Positions 33,867 through 42,696 of a stretch of DNA of 64,000 nucleotides are shown one piece after another. This DNA comes from Hyunsoonleella ulvae. Lineage in GTDB: Bacteria; Bacteroidota; Bacteroidia; Flavobacteriales; Flavobacteriaceae. The stretch covers positions 1 through 64,000 of the forward strand of contig NZ_JAEPJQ010000002.1 of assembly GCF_016827605.1 (NCBI RefSeq). The letters are read 5' to 3'. The stretch's first letter is position 1. Every line of letters begins with the position of its first letter. Position numbers and translations under genes: made by a program. The notes beneath the pieces were generated by a model. It did no database searches, was not told the DNA's origin, and saw only the letters and a program-made list of their open reading frames with translations.

Positions 33867-34826
33867 CTATTTTATCCACGCCTCTATTTTATTGATTAAA
33901 TCTGATTCGAGTTGCTCGGTTGATTCGTAAATTATATGTTGTAAAGGTCTTATGTCAAAATGTGCATTTGCAAATTCTTCCTTACTACACGTGTAGATTA
34001 CTTTTTTCCCTTGTCCCAATGCAAATCCGCTTTCAAAATAGACTCCATTACTATGAAATGAAAAATCTGAAATACAAAAGTTGCATCTTTTTAAATTCGC
34101 GATGATTGCATCGTTAATAGTTTTATCGCTATCAATATTTTCTTCATCGATTATTATTGGTCGGAAACCTGTTTTCTTTAGTGCCGATTTAATTGCTTCT
34201 CGAATTGGTTTTGTTTCTGGTTTGAATGACATTGCGATAAAGCACAGATTGGAACTCTTCCCAGATTCCTGTAATTCGATAGCTTTATCCAGTCCTTGAA
34301 AGGTAATTTTATAGCTTTCTAATTCTCCATAATTGTCTTTAGTTCTCCCAAATTTTGCCTCAATAAGACCAATTTCGTTTAGATATTGAACATAGTAGTT
34401 TAATTCGTTTAAGGATTTGAAGTACAATATTTTCCAAAGATTATTTTTATAAAATTCTGTTTTTAGTCTAATTTCTTGACCATCTTCCTTTTGGTATGAG
34501 AATAGTTTTAGAAAAAGTGTTTCTAATTTTTCTTGCGGACTTTTCGGATAATCTGCTTTAGAAATAAGTTCTTTTAAATTATCAATTTCGATAAATGTTT
34601 TATCGTCCTCAAACCACTTGTTATTTATAAGTAAAGCTTGAAACAGGTTTTTATTTTCCTTAAAGAATTTGTTATCAATTGGCCATTGAGCTGCATAGTA
34701 AGGAAGGCGAATTATGTGTCTATGTCCATTTAATTCAAGGACATACTCAATTGCATCTCGACCATCAATTATTGGTGTTACTGGTAAATCTGTGAAAATG
34801 CAAGTTTCTTGTTGGTATAGTCCCAT
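33867..34826 (-). CDS. protein with C-terminal nucleoside 2-deoxyribosyltransferase-like domain (cassette 5)
   Basis: A 319-residue soluble protein. The N-terminal ~190 residues are unrecognised, with a winged-helix-like stretch (LNELNYYVQYLNEIGLIEAK). The C-terminal ~125 residues (CFIAMSFKPETKPIREAIK, PIIIDEENIDSDKTINDAII, FCISDFSFHSNGVYFESGFA, LGQGKKVIYTCSKEEF) match the nucleoside 2-deoxyribosyltransferase-like/TIR-like fold found in nucleotide-targeting stress and defence proteins. The conserved Glu of the GVYFESG motif is the likely catalytic residue. It is alone in its cassette. A phage-defence role is inference. Confidence 0.72.
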   Translation of the reverse strand: MGLYQQETCIFTDLPVTPIIDGRDAIEYVLELNGHRHIIRLPYYAAQWPIDNKFFKENKNLFQALLINNKWFEDDKTFIEIDNLKELISKADYPKSPQEKLETLFLKLFSYQKEDGQEIRLKTEFYKNNLWKILYFKSLNELNYYVQYLNEIGLIEAKFGRTKDNYGELESYKITFQGLDKAIELQESGKSSNLCFIAMSFKPETKPIREAIKSALKKTGFRPIIIDEENIDSDKTINDAIIANLKRCNFCISDFSFHSNGVYFESGFALGQGKKVIYTCSKEEFANAHFDIRPLQHIIYESTEQLESDLINKIEAWIK

Positions 34827-34844
34827 TTATAATTCAGTTTACAT

Positions 34845-34987
34845 TGCTTACAACGGTTAGATATTGTTTCGTTTTAATGAACTATATCGTTCGATAAGCG
34901 AAGTTAGAATTTTCGTACTAAAAAACCAATACGTACTTGTGCGTAATTGTTAACATAATGGTTTCAGTGAGGTAAATTACAATAGAA
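34845..34987 (-). repeat. cassette boundary plus copy 1 of the M1-peptidase 3' flank
   Basis: TGCTTACAAC (34845-34854) closes cassette 5. From 34848 onward the sequence repeats 35776 onward with a constant offset of 928 bases and no indels: ATGAACTATATCGTTC, GAAGTTAGAATTTTCGTA, TTGTGCGTAATTGTTAACATAATGGTTTCAGTGAGG. This is the 3' flank of the M1 peptidase gene, continuing into its coding fragment. Confidence 0.7.
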
Positions 34988-35147
34988 TTAATCTAAAAGC
35001 GACTTCGCAAATTGTTTAAATCGCCAATTATGATGGGCAGTAGCTTGTTTTAAATTTTCTTTACAACTATGATTGCAAGCTTGTATTTAATGTAAATATT
35101 GAAACGTGTTTTGACGCACTTCAAAACCATAGATATCATTCGCGGAA
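34988..35147 (-). pseudogene. 3' fragment of an M1 peptidase gene (direct repeat of 35916-36075)
   Basis: The frame is intact and ends with the same C-terminus as the full M1 gene (HHxxATAQ region, ENLKQ, NWRFKQFAKSLLD) but has diverged by several substitutions. There is no start and no upstream part; similarity ends at about 35147. Most differences keep the amino acid or are mild, which suggests the copy came from a working gene in another lineage or is an old duplicate. Confidence 0.75.
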
Positions 35148-35230
35148 CAAAAGTTAGTAAATTTAAATGAATTATGTTTAAAGAATCAGCTGAAATGAGC
35201 TATAGACCGTATTGTAACACATTTTCTATA

Positions 35231-35761
35231 TTATTGCAACTGATTCTTTAGCCTTTGTTTTTCTAAGTTTATCATATAAGCTTCTATGAGTTTTGAAAAA
35301 TATCCTGACTCACCTCCACTGTTATAGGTTTTGTTATATTTTCTATCTACAATAAAATAGTTAGATAAAGGAACACTCCCAACATCTGTTCTGTTTGATA
35401 CTGGATTTGGTGTGAAAGTTGTTCTATAATTTCTTTTAAAATCAAATACATATCTATATTTTTCTATATCAGAATATTCATTAGACTTATTGTTAAATGC
35501 AGGCATATCTCCGCTTAAAACAAATACATATTTTCCTTTATAAATTTTTTCAACATGTTTTTTTAAATATTTATCACGACTATTTTTGCCAGTTAAAACA
35601 CAGATTAGAGTTGAATTATCTTTACCAAAATCAGGAGGGATAGCACCTTTCTCAACGGTGTAAGATTTTAACGCAAGACTTTTTACTAAAGAACCGCAGG
35701 ATGACAAAAGAGAAATTAAAAAAATTAGAAATAAGAAATTAAAGTAGTTTTTGATTTTCAT
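35231..35761 (-). CDS. hypothetical lipoprotein (cassette 6)
   Basis: A 176-residue predicted lipoprotein (lipobox ISLLSSCGS, about residues 15-23) with a mixed alpha/beta body. A strand KYVFVLSGDMPAF and a Tyr-rich segment ESGYFSKLIEAYMINLEK are visible. No family recognised. It lies between the two copies of the M1 3' end. Its borders carry the matching pair GTTGTAACA/TGTTACAA (minus orientation, 35774-35782 and 35212-35219), so it looks like an inserted module. Confidence 0.7.
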   Translation of the reverse strand: MKIKNYFNFLFLIFLISLLSSCGSLVKSLALKSYTVEKGAIPPDFGKDNSTLICVLTGKNSRDKYLKKHVEKIYKGKYVFVLSGDMPAFNNKSNEYSDIEKYRYVFDFKRNYRTTFTPNPVSNRTDVGSVPLSNYFIVDRKYNKTYNSGGESGYFSKLIEAYMINLEKQRLKNQLQ

Positions 35762-35772
35762 GATATTTTAAT

Positions 35773-35915
35773 ATGTTACAACGTTTAGATAAGGTTTCAT
35801 CTCAATGAACTATATCGTTCAATAAACGAAGTTAGAATTTTCGTACCAAAAAGTCAATACATGCTTGTGCGTAATTGTTAACATAATGGTTTCAGTGAGG
35901 TAAATTAAAATAGAA
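35773..35915 (-). repeat. copy 2 of the M1-peptidase 3' flank with cassette boundary
   Basis: Immediate 3' flank of the intact M1 gene and direct repeat of 34848-34987 (offset 928). On the minus strand it ends AAACGTTGTAACAT, the left edge of cassette 6. Both copies end in a GTTGTAA-type core, as the other repeats do. Confidence 0.65.
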
Positions 35916-37940
35916 TTAATCTAAAAGCGACTTCGCAAATTGTTTAAATCTCCAATTATGATGTGTTGCAGCTTGTTTTAAATTTTCTTTACAACTATCA
36001 TTGCAAGCCTGTATTTGATGTAGATATTGAAATGCGTTTTGGCGTACTTCAAAACCATAGTTGTCACTGGTGTAATCTGTAAGTTCCTGAAAGTATTTTG
36101 CTTTATTTTCTGGTTGATAATCTTTGGTAATCAATGCTAAAGTTAACCAAAGTATCCGCACATTTTTATCGTTAGAACCAATGACATCTTTGGTTTGATT
36201 GAGGTATTTGCCTCTATCCTCTGAGAAGTTTTTCCAAAGATTGAATAAAGCGGTTTCAATGGTGATGTAAGACTTGTCTTTTAGAAGTGATTCGTAATCT
36301 GTTTTTAATTCTGAAGGAATATCGACCAAAGTTTGAGCTAGTCTTTGCCTAAGCTTTATATTTTTTGATACTAATGCATATTTAAATACTTCTTTTTGAT
36401 TTATTAACGAATCAGTTTGTAAATCATCAAAAATCCACTCTTGTGCACTGCTAGATAATGAATCGTTTTTTAAGCTTTTCAACTTCTTATCCCTATTACT
36501 TTTGTGGAATTCGGTTTTATTTTCCATTCCGCATCTTAGAAATCGTAAGCTAAGTTTAGAATTAATCAATTTAAATTCTAAATCTTTAATTTTTCTTTTA
36601 AAATAAAAATCTGATGTATCCTTAAGATAAGTAACCACAAACTCACTCAAATCTTCTCCACTACTCTTTTCAACCTCAGAGATAAAGTCGTCTGTCTCAA
36701 CATTTTTAAATTGATGCTTTTTTAAATAATTCTTAACTGCCTGTTTAAAAGCAGTATCACCAACCTTTTCACGAAGCATATGCAACACCCAACATCCTTT
36801 TTTATAAAATGTGGTACTACTGGATTTTGGATCTAGCAACGATGTACTTTTTCCCGCTTTATCTTGTTCATGCAATTCCTGAGCATATTCATAAAGTCGC
36901 CAATAGTAATAATCCTCTCCAAAAATTTCCTTTTCAGCCAAAAGCGCATAATAAGTTGCAAAACCTTCCTGTAACCAATGGTGTGTCCCATGAGTAGCTG
37001 TTACCAAATCTCCAAACCATTGGTGTGCCAACTCGTGTGCATTGATGTTTACAAAATTCTTATCCACAAAAGCTATAGAATCTACCACAAAAGCATCCGA
37101 ATAAATATTTAAGCTCGTGTTTTCCATACCTGCATATAAAAAGTCTTTTACAGGCACCATTTTATAATTTTGCCAAGGGTATGGTACACCTATTTCTTCT
37201 TCTAGAAAGTCAAACATTTGTTTGGTGTAGCGGTAGGTAGGTTCAAACTTCAAAGAATCCTCAGGATAATAATACATTTCTAATGGTATGCCACTTTTGG
37301 AATATTCTACTTTTTTATCATATTTACCGATGGCTAGAGCTACTAGATAACTAGGCATGGGGTGTTTCATGTCGTAATGCCATTTTGTAAATCCATTATT
37401 GTCAGTGTCTTTACTTAAAAGCTTTCCATTAGAGATAACTTCATAACCTTCAACAAATGAAATATTTATATCAAACTCAATTTTTTCATTCATGTCGTCA
37501 ATAGATGGCATCCAATTACTGGTGTATTTTCCTTGACCTTGCGTCCAAACCTGCCGATTGTCTTTAATTGAATCATTCCCTTTCCAATCAATAAAATAAA
37601 TCGCTTTTTTAGGGTTTCTAGTAGACCAAAAAACATCTAATTTATGAGTGTTTTTAGCTTTGAAAGCGCGCTTTATAATAAATCTTTTGCCATCATAAAT
37701 GCTGTCTTGTTCTTCCTCATCTAGAGAACAATAAATTAGGTCAAATCCCTTAGCATCAATGTATACTGAATCAATATCTTTTAAAATATCAAACTCATAT
37801 GATATAAAACCTCCAACCCCTATTTCTCCTTTATCACTAAAGCCAATTTCAACTTTAGCCGTTTTAAAATCAACATACTCCGTTTGCTGCGCCATCAAAG
37901 ACGTAACACAAAAACATAAAAAAAGAATAGGGTGCTTCAT
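35916..37940 (-). CDS. M1 family zinc aminopeptidase
   Basis: A 674-residue exported peptidase: signal peptide about 1-17, N-terminal beta domain, substrate-recognition GMENTS (GAMEN-type; YAGMENTSLNIY), zinc site HELAHQWFGD and the downstream Glu in WLQEGFATYYA. A helical C-terminal region follows. It removes N-terminal residues from peptides in the periplasm or outside the cell. Its last ~53 codons and 3' flank exist in a second diverged copy at 34848-35147. Confidence 0.92.
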   Translation of the reverse strand: MKHPILFLCFCVTSLMAQQTEYVDFKTAKVEIGFSDKGEIGVGGFISYEFDILKDIDSVYIDAKGFDLIYCSLDEEEQDSIYDGKRFIIKRAFKAKNTHKLDVFWSTRNPKKAIYFIDWKGNDSIKDNRQVWTQGQGKYTSNWMPSIDDMNEKIEFDINISFVEGYEVISNGKLLSKDTDNNGFTKWHYDMKHPMPSYLVALAIGKYDKKVEYSKSGIPLEMYYYPEDSLKFEPTYRYTKQMFDFLEEEIGVPYPWQNYKMVPVKDFLYAGMENTSLNIYSDAFVVDSIAFVDKNFVNINAHELAHQWFGDLVTATHGTHHWLQEGFATYYALLAEKEIFGEDYYYWRLYEYAQELHEQDKAGKSTSLLDPKSSSTTFYKKGCWVLHMLREKVGDTAFKQAVKNYLKKHQFKNVETDDFISEVEKSSGEDLSEFVVTYLKDTSDFYFKRKIKDLEFKLINSKLSLRFLRCGMENKTEFHKSNRDKKLKSLKNDSLSSSAQEWIFDDLQTDSLINQKEVFKYALVSKNIKLRQRLAQTLVDIPSELKTDYESLLKDKSYITIETALFNLWKNFSEDRGKYLNQTKDVIGSNDKNVRILWLTLALITKDYQPENKAKYFQELTDYTSDNYGFEVRQNAFQYLHQIQACNDSCKENLKQAATHHNWRFKQFAKSLLD

Positions 37941-38045
37941 ACGGATAAATCTATCAAAGATTACTCCAAAAACAAAACAGGATTACTTTTTATTGGGGAA
38001 ATTGTATGAATTGAAATCGAATAAGCACAAAACATATTTGTTATT

Positions 38046-38108
38046 CTGAACTTGTTTCAGAATCTCAAAAAAAATTTAACCTAAATCGAGAACCTGAAAC
38101 AAGTTCAG
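38046..38108. repeat. inverted repeat with 15-bp perfect arms (REP-like)
   Basis: CTGAACTTGTTTCAG (38046-38060) and CTGAAACAAGTTCAG (38094-38108) are exact reverse complements separated by 33 bases. The same 15-mer occurs again at 40110-40124. It lies between the M1 peptidase and the PHP/ACT gene. Confidence 0.8.
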
Positions 38109-38137
38109 GTTGACAGGCCTAGTATTAAAATAAATAT

Positions 38138-39829
38138 TTAAAAACTATGAAACTCAATCAAATTAGCTTCATAATACTGATCTCCTAATTTATTCAATAA
38201 GTTTCTAATTACATTACTATCGCCGTTTACCGCAATGGCAGAATAGCCAATAGCATTTAAATGCCCTAAACGTAAGTCTTTTATATTGATGTTTTTAGAT
38301 GCCAAAGCAGATAACAAAATCAATAAAACACCGGGTGCATTATTATGCTTGGTTAGAATTACCTTCTTACTTAAAGCTAAATTTAACTTTACGCCATCCA
38401 TCTCCAATAGATAAACCCCTTTGCCGTAATAATTGGGTAAAGGCTCATTTTCCTTGTACTCTAACTTTTTAAAGGTCCCCACATCTGTACCATGAATAAA
38501 CTCAATAGCATCACTAACCTTTCCGTTGGTATCATTTATAGATAAAAATGCTACAGCAGTACCATCGTTATTTGATTTTAAACGTGCGGTTTCAACATTA
38601 ATACCTTCAGAAGCCAAGGTGTTAAACAGCGAAGAAATAACACCAGGTTGGTCTAAATGCTCAGAAAACAATCCATTCACTATCGTTTTTGTGTTCTTTG
38701 GCGTTTCGTTTGTTACAGTAACCGACTTCCCAAACTTACGGATACGTATGGCATTATAATCCCCCATACTTGTTGCGTTTCTATACAAGTCCACAAACTC
38801 AGAAAAAGACCCTCCAAAAGAAAAATCTGGAATAATACGACGTTGCTCATCATCCAAACGCTGGTTTAATAGCTCTATACCCTTATTTAAAATGGTATAC
38901 TTAACTTTTAACTCATGGTCATCGTAAATGGTACGGTTCTCAGGAATCAATTTAGAATAACTCACATAGCTCTCATAACCAGCTTCTTGTATATACTCTA
39001 GACTTTCCTTATAATTTAAGCCATAATATTTAACATGATGCGTATCCGTCCCAACGCATACAGGAATTTGTAGGGCATTGGCATATTTTAAAATACCTTG
39101 TGTAGGATACACGCCCACACCTTTAAATTTACCCGCCATATTCACATCCAGTGATAAATTCCTATCTGCAATAAGCTCCAAAAGTGTTCTAAACTTATTC
39201 GCCAACGGGTGCGTACTGGTTTCAAAATTCACTAAAGCCTCGGGCATATCCACATTAAGTTTTGGCAGATCTATATGACCAATAATTTGTATCATATCTC
39301 CAAAACTCTCAATCATCTGTATCATTTCATTAAAATACCCATCCCAATACGCTTCCAAACTTCCGCGAAGCTTCAATAATTCTTGCGCCTCTTCTTTAGA
39401 GCCGTCATAAGGCAAGCCCTCTGGTGCAAAATGCACAGAACCAATCACATAATCTGCATCCTCCGCTTGAAAAATTTTGGAACGACTCCATTGTAAGCCC
39501 AAATCTGGGCCCATCCATTCCAGTTCTACACCAAACTTAATATTTATCTTATCATGATATTTTTGTCGCAAATTCGCAATACGCTTGGGATAATTCAAAT
39601 ACGATTTATTCCCACGAATAAACTTCACATTCGTCTCACGCTCAGCCGTATATCTAAAACTCGTTAACCTTGGCGAGTGAATAATAAATGTAATGCTTGG
39701 ATTACCTGCAGCAACAGCCTTATCAATAATATCCTCAAGTTTATCAATCCCATGTTTCACGTGGTCTTGCTCCGTCCCCGCATGTATCCCGTGCGTTTCC
39801 CAAATAAATTCGTTCAGCTTTCTCATCAA
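38138..39829 (-). CDS. PHP-domain phosphoesterase fused to tandem ACT domains
   Basis: A 563-residue two-part protein. Residues about 10-310 form a PHP phosphoesterase domain with a metal-binding pattern like histidinol phosphatase HisK: ETHGIHAGTE, FIIHSPR, KFGVELEWM, DYVIGSVHFA, IIGHIDLPK and CVGTDTHHV. Residues about 380-563 hold two ACT domains (LDQPGVISSLFNTLASEGIN and NAPGVLLILLSALASKNIN) of the kind that bind amino acids. An amino-acid-controlled phosphatase is the simplest reading; the substrate is unknown. No his or ser operon is adjacent. A start at the second Met is equally possible. Confidence 0.75.
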   Translation of the reverse strand: MMRKLNEFIWETHGIHAGTEQDHVKHGIDKLEDIIDKAVAAGNPSITFIIHSPRLTSFRYTAERETNVKFIRGNKSYLNYPKRIANLRQKYHDKINIKFGVELEWMGPDLGLQWSRSKIFQAEDADYVIGSVHFAPEGLPYDGSKEEAQELLKLRGSLEAYWDGYFNEMIQMIESFGDMIQIIGHIDLPKLNVDMPEALVNFETSTHPLANKFRTLLELIADRNLSLDVNMAGKFKGVGVYPTQGILKYANALQIPVCVGTDTHHVKYYGLNYKESLEYIQEAGYESYVSYSKLIPENRTIYDDHELKVKYTILNKGIELLNQRLDDEQRRIIPDFSFGGSFSEFVDLYRNATSMGDYNAIRIRKFGKSVTVTNETPKNTKTIVNGLFSEHLDQPGVISSLFNTLASEGINVETARLKSNNDGTAVAFLSINDTNGKVSDAIEFIHGTDVGTFKKLEYKENEPLPNYYGKGVYLLEMDGVKLNLALSKKVILTKHNNAPGVLLILLSALASKNINIKDLRLGHLNAIGYSAIAVNGDSNVIRNLLNKLGDQYYEANLIEFHSF

Positions 39830-39904
39830 TTAACGACTTACAATTTTAAAGGTCCAAATTTAACCATTCTTAAGGAATACCGATAACAAAGTTTAATCAA
39901 AAAA

Positions 39905-40150
39905 CATTCCCCGATCTTTTATCGGGGTATCCGCTGATATTGTCATTCCCGTGAAAACGGGAATCTAAATAAAGGAGTTTCTGCTTTATTTATTTGGGCG
40001 TTGCCTTACGCTTATACCTACAAGGTTTTTAGAAAACCTTGCAGGATCGCTTCTGTTCTGGCCTGCCAGCCAGCAGACGGTCTTTGTTTTGTCATCCCTG
40101 CGACATGTGCTGAACTTGTTTCAGTAAGGCAGGAATCTATAATGTAATTA
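39905..40150. repeat. cluster of interspersed palindromic repeats in the 473-base gap before recG
   Basis: Contains CCCCGAT/ATCGGGG (39909-39915/39921-39927), ATTCCCG/CGGGAAT (39945-39951/39958-39964), the third copy of CTGAACTTGTTTCAG (40110-40124), and further GC-richer segments (GGCCTGCCAGCCAGCAGACGG). No gene is seen. GGATGCC/GGCATCC at about 40193-40230 forms another hairpin just upstream of recG. Confidence 0.65.
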
Positions 40151-40302
40151 CGATACAACATTACAGGCCAGTCTTATCAATAAACAAACAAAAGGATGCC
40201 ACTTCTATCCCTAAGGCATCCGTATCCGTCAAAGTAATTTCATAACTCCTAACTTCGTATTTTATGCTTCAGTCTTCCAGCTTAAATTCTTAATTTCGCT
40301 CT

Positions 40303-42441
40303 ATGTCTATTAATCTTCAAACACCAATCGATTACCTTAAGGGCGTTGGCCCAAACAGAGCCGATTTACTGCGTAAGGAGCTTAATATCCATACCTATCA
40401 AGATATTTTAAACCTGTTCCCCAATAGATATATCGACAGAACACAGTATTATAACATCAACCAACTACAAAATAATTCTGCTGAAGTTCAAGTCATTGGT
40501 AAAATCACTGGTTTTAAAGAAGTTGCCCAAAAACGAGGCAAACGCTTAGTAGCCACTTTTCAAGACGATACAGGCACTATGGAATTGGTGTGGTTTCGTG
40601 GTCAAAAATGGATACGCGAGAAATTAAAGCTAAATACACCTTATGTTATTTTTGGTAAAACAAACTGGTTTGGTGGCAAGTACAACATGCCGCATCCAGA
40701 TATTGAGACTATAGATGAACACAAAAAAGGGTTAAGTTCGGGTATACAACCCCTCTACCCATCTACAGAAAAGCTTACCAATAAAGGCATAAGTAATCGC
40801 GTAATTGGTAAAATTGTGCAACAACTGTTTCTGGAAAGCAAGGGGCAATTTGTAGAGACGCTATCGGCTCCAATACTGTCGGAATTAAAACTTATTTCTA
40901 AAGCAGAAGCGCTTTTAAATATACATTTCCCAAAAAGTCAGGAGCTATTAGCCAAAGCTCAATTTCGCTTAAAATTCGAAGAGCTGTTTTACATACAACT
41001 ACAACTCATTTTAAAAAACCTTATCCATAAATCAAAAATCAAGGGGTTTCAATTTGATACGGTTGGTGATTATTTTAATGATTTTTTCCAAAACCATTTA
41101 CCTTTTGAACTTACCAATGCCCAAAAACGAGTTTTAAAAAAAATTAGAGCCGATCTTGGAAGCAGTGCCCAAATGAATCGATTATTGCAAGGCGACGTGG
41201 GTTCTGGTAAAACCATCGTAGCGTTTATGAGTATGCTCATGGCTTTAGATAACGGCTATCAAGCTTGCTTAATGGCACCTACCGAAATTTTAGCCACACA
41301 ACACTTTGTAGGACTTGAAGAATGGTGTAAATTACTGAATATAAGTATAAAACTATTAACAGGCTCAACAAAAACTTCAATAAGAAGAGAAATTCATGAA
41401 CACCTAGAAAACGGACAGTTACAAATTTTAGTAGGCACTCATGCCCTATTGGAAGACAAAGTAAAATTTGCAAATTTAGGACTCGCAATCATTGACGAGC
41501 AACACCGCTTCGGAGTAAGACAAAGAAGTAAGTTATGGAAGAAAGGATCAAGCCTCCCCTCCGGGGAGGTTGGAGGGGCTTCTATTGTCCCCCCTCATAT
41601 TCTTGTTATGACTGCCACTCCAATTCCTCGCACTTTAGCCATGTCCGTTTATGGCGATTTGGATATTTCCGTGATTGACGAACTGCCTCCTGGACGAAAA
41701 TCCATTAAAACCGTACATCGTTATGATGCTAACCGTTTAAACGTGTTTAAATTTATTCGGGATGAAATTGCAAAAGGCAGACAGGTTTACATTGTATATC
41801 CTTTAATCCAAGAAAGTGAAGCTATGGATTATAAGGATTTAATGGATGGTTATGCGAGTATAGAACGTGATTTCCCGAAACCAGAATACCAAATATCCAT
41901 TGTACATGGTAAAATGAAACCTGCGGACAAAGATTATGAAATGCAACGCTTTATTAAAGGGGAAACCCAGATTATGGTAGCTACAACAGTGATTGAAGTT
42001 GGCGTAAACGTACCCAATGCCTCTGTAATGATAATAGAAAGCGCAGAACGTTTTGGTTTATCACAGTTACACCAATTACGCGGACGTGTAGGCCGTGGTG
42101 CAGAACAGAGTTACTGCATCTTAATGACCAGTCATAAATTGAGTAGCGACAGTAAAACACGTTTAGAAACCATGGTGCGTACCAATGATGGTTTTGAAAT
42201 TGCCGAGGTAGATTTAAAACTACGTGGCCCAGGAGATATTATGGGCACGCAACAAAGTGGGGTTCTCAATTTACGAATTGCTGATATTGTTAAGGATAAA
42301 GCTATTTTACAACAAGCCAGACACGCTGCTCAAAAGGTATTACGTGCAGATCCCTCTTTAAAAGCTACTGAGAACCAAGTTATTTTGAATACGTATAGCC
42401 AATTGGCTAAGTATAAGAATATTTGGAATTATATTAGTTGA
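40303..42441 (+). CDS. recG: ATP-dependent DNA helicase RecG
   Basis: A 712-residue branch-migration helicase that remodels stalled forks and Holliday junctions. An N-terminal wedge/OB region is followed by Walker A GDVGSGKT, DEQHRFGVRQRSKLW, MTATPIPRTLAM, HGKMKPADKDYEM and RFGLSQLHQLRGRVGRG. An in-frame insert of about 15 residues (GSSLPSGEVGGASIVP) between KLWKK and PHILVMTATP is encoded by a palindromic repeat. The last ~65 codons recur as a diverged fragment at 47513-47708. Confidence 0.95.
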   Translation: MSINLQTPIDYLKGVGPNRADLLRKELNIHTYQDILNLFPNRYIDRTQYYNINQLQNNSAEVQVIGKITGFKEVAQKRGKRLVATFQDDTGTMELVWFRGQKWIREKLKLNTPYVIFGKTNWFGGKYNMPHPDIETIDEHKKGLSSGIQPLYPSTEKLTNKGISNRVIGKIVQQLFLESKGQFVETLSAPILSELKLISKAEALLNIHFPKSQELLAKAQFRLKFEELFYIQLQLILKNLIHKSKIKGFQFDTVGDYFNDFFQNHLPFELTNAQKRVLKKIRADLGSSAQMNRLLQGDVGSGKTIVAFMSMLMALDNGYQACLMAPTEILATQHFVGLEEWCKLLNISIKLLTGSTKTSIRREIHEHLENGQLQILVGTHALLEDKVKFANLGLAIIDEQHRFGVRQRSKLWKKGSSLPSGEVGGASIVPPHILVMTATPIPRTLAMSVYGDLDISVIDELPPGRKSIKTVHRYDANRLNVFKFIRDEIAKGRQVYIVYPLIQESEAMDYKDLMDGYASIERDFPKPEYQISIVHGKMKPADKDYEMQRFIKGETQIMVATTVIEVGVNVPNASVMIIESAERFGLSQLHQLRGRVGRGAEQSYCILMTSHKLSSDSKTRLETMVRTNDGFEIAEVDLKLRGPGDIMGTQQSGVLNLRIADIVKDKAILQQARHAAQKVLRADPSLKATENQVILNTYSQLAKYKNIWNYIS
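41550..41581. repeat. palindromic repeat element inside the recG reading frame
   Basis: The 32-base stretch from 41550 to 41581 pairs CCTCCCC with GGGGAGG around TC and has outer arms AAGCC/GGCTT. It is much more GC-rich than the surrounding gene and looks like an intergenic REP-type unit. The frame is preserved and the insertion falls between two helicase motifs. Confidence 0.7.
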
Positions 42442-42501
42442 CGTCTATTCTATAATACGATTTATCAAGCAATTATTTTAGGCTGTTAAATATTATAACT
42501 G

Positions 42502-42578
42502 TGTCGTTCCGAACGAGGAACGAGGAGGAATCCCTTCATAATGAGATATCTCGTCGCTGATCATTGGCTCTTACGACA
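42502..42578. repeat. interspersed palindromic repeat downstream of recG
   Basis: Outer arms TGTCGT (42502-42507) and ACGACA (42573-42578), central perfect palindrome GAGATATCTC (42543-42552), and CGAACGAGGAACGAGGAGGAATC in between. From memory a common flavobacterial intergenic repeat type. It lies just inside the island's left edge and may act as terminator for recG and the opposing operon. Confidence 0.6.
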
Positions 42579-42696
42579 TGACAAAAAACTGTTTTTTTCC
42601 TGTATTTTAATCACAGCTTATTATTGATATTTAAATCGAACTCACGTTATCTGAAAAAATTACAATCAAAGTTTAAAGGCTAAGAACTCATACCAA

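Noticed and set aside
34855-34987. Independent gene upstream of the M1 fragment
   Set aside because: The segment is a direct repeat of the M1 gene's 3' flank and holds no frame.
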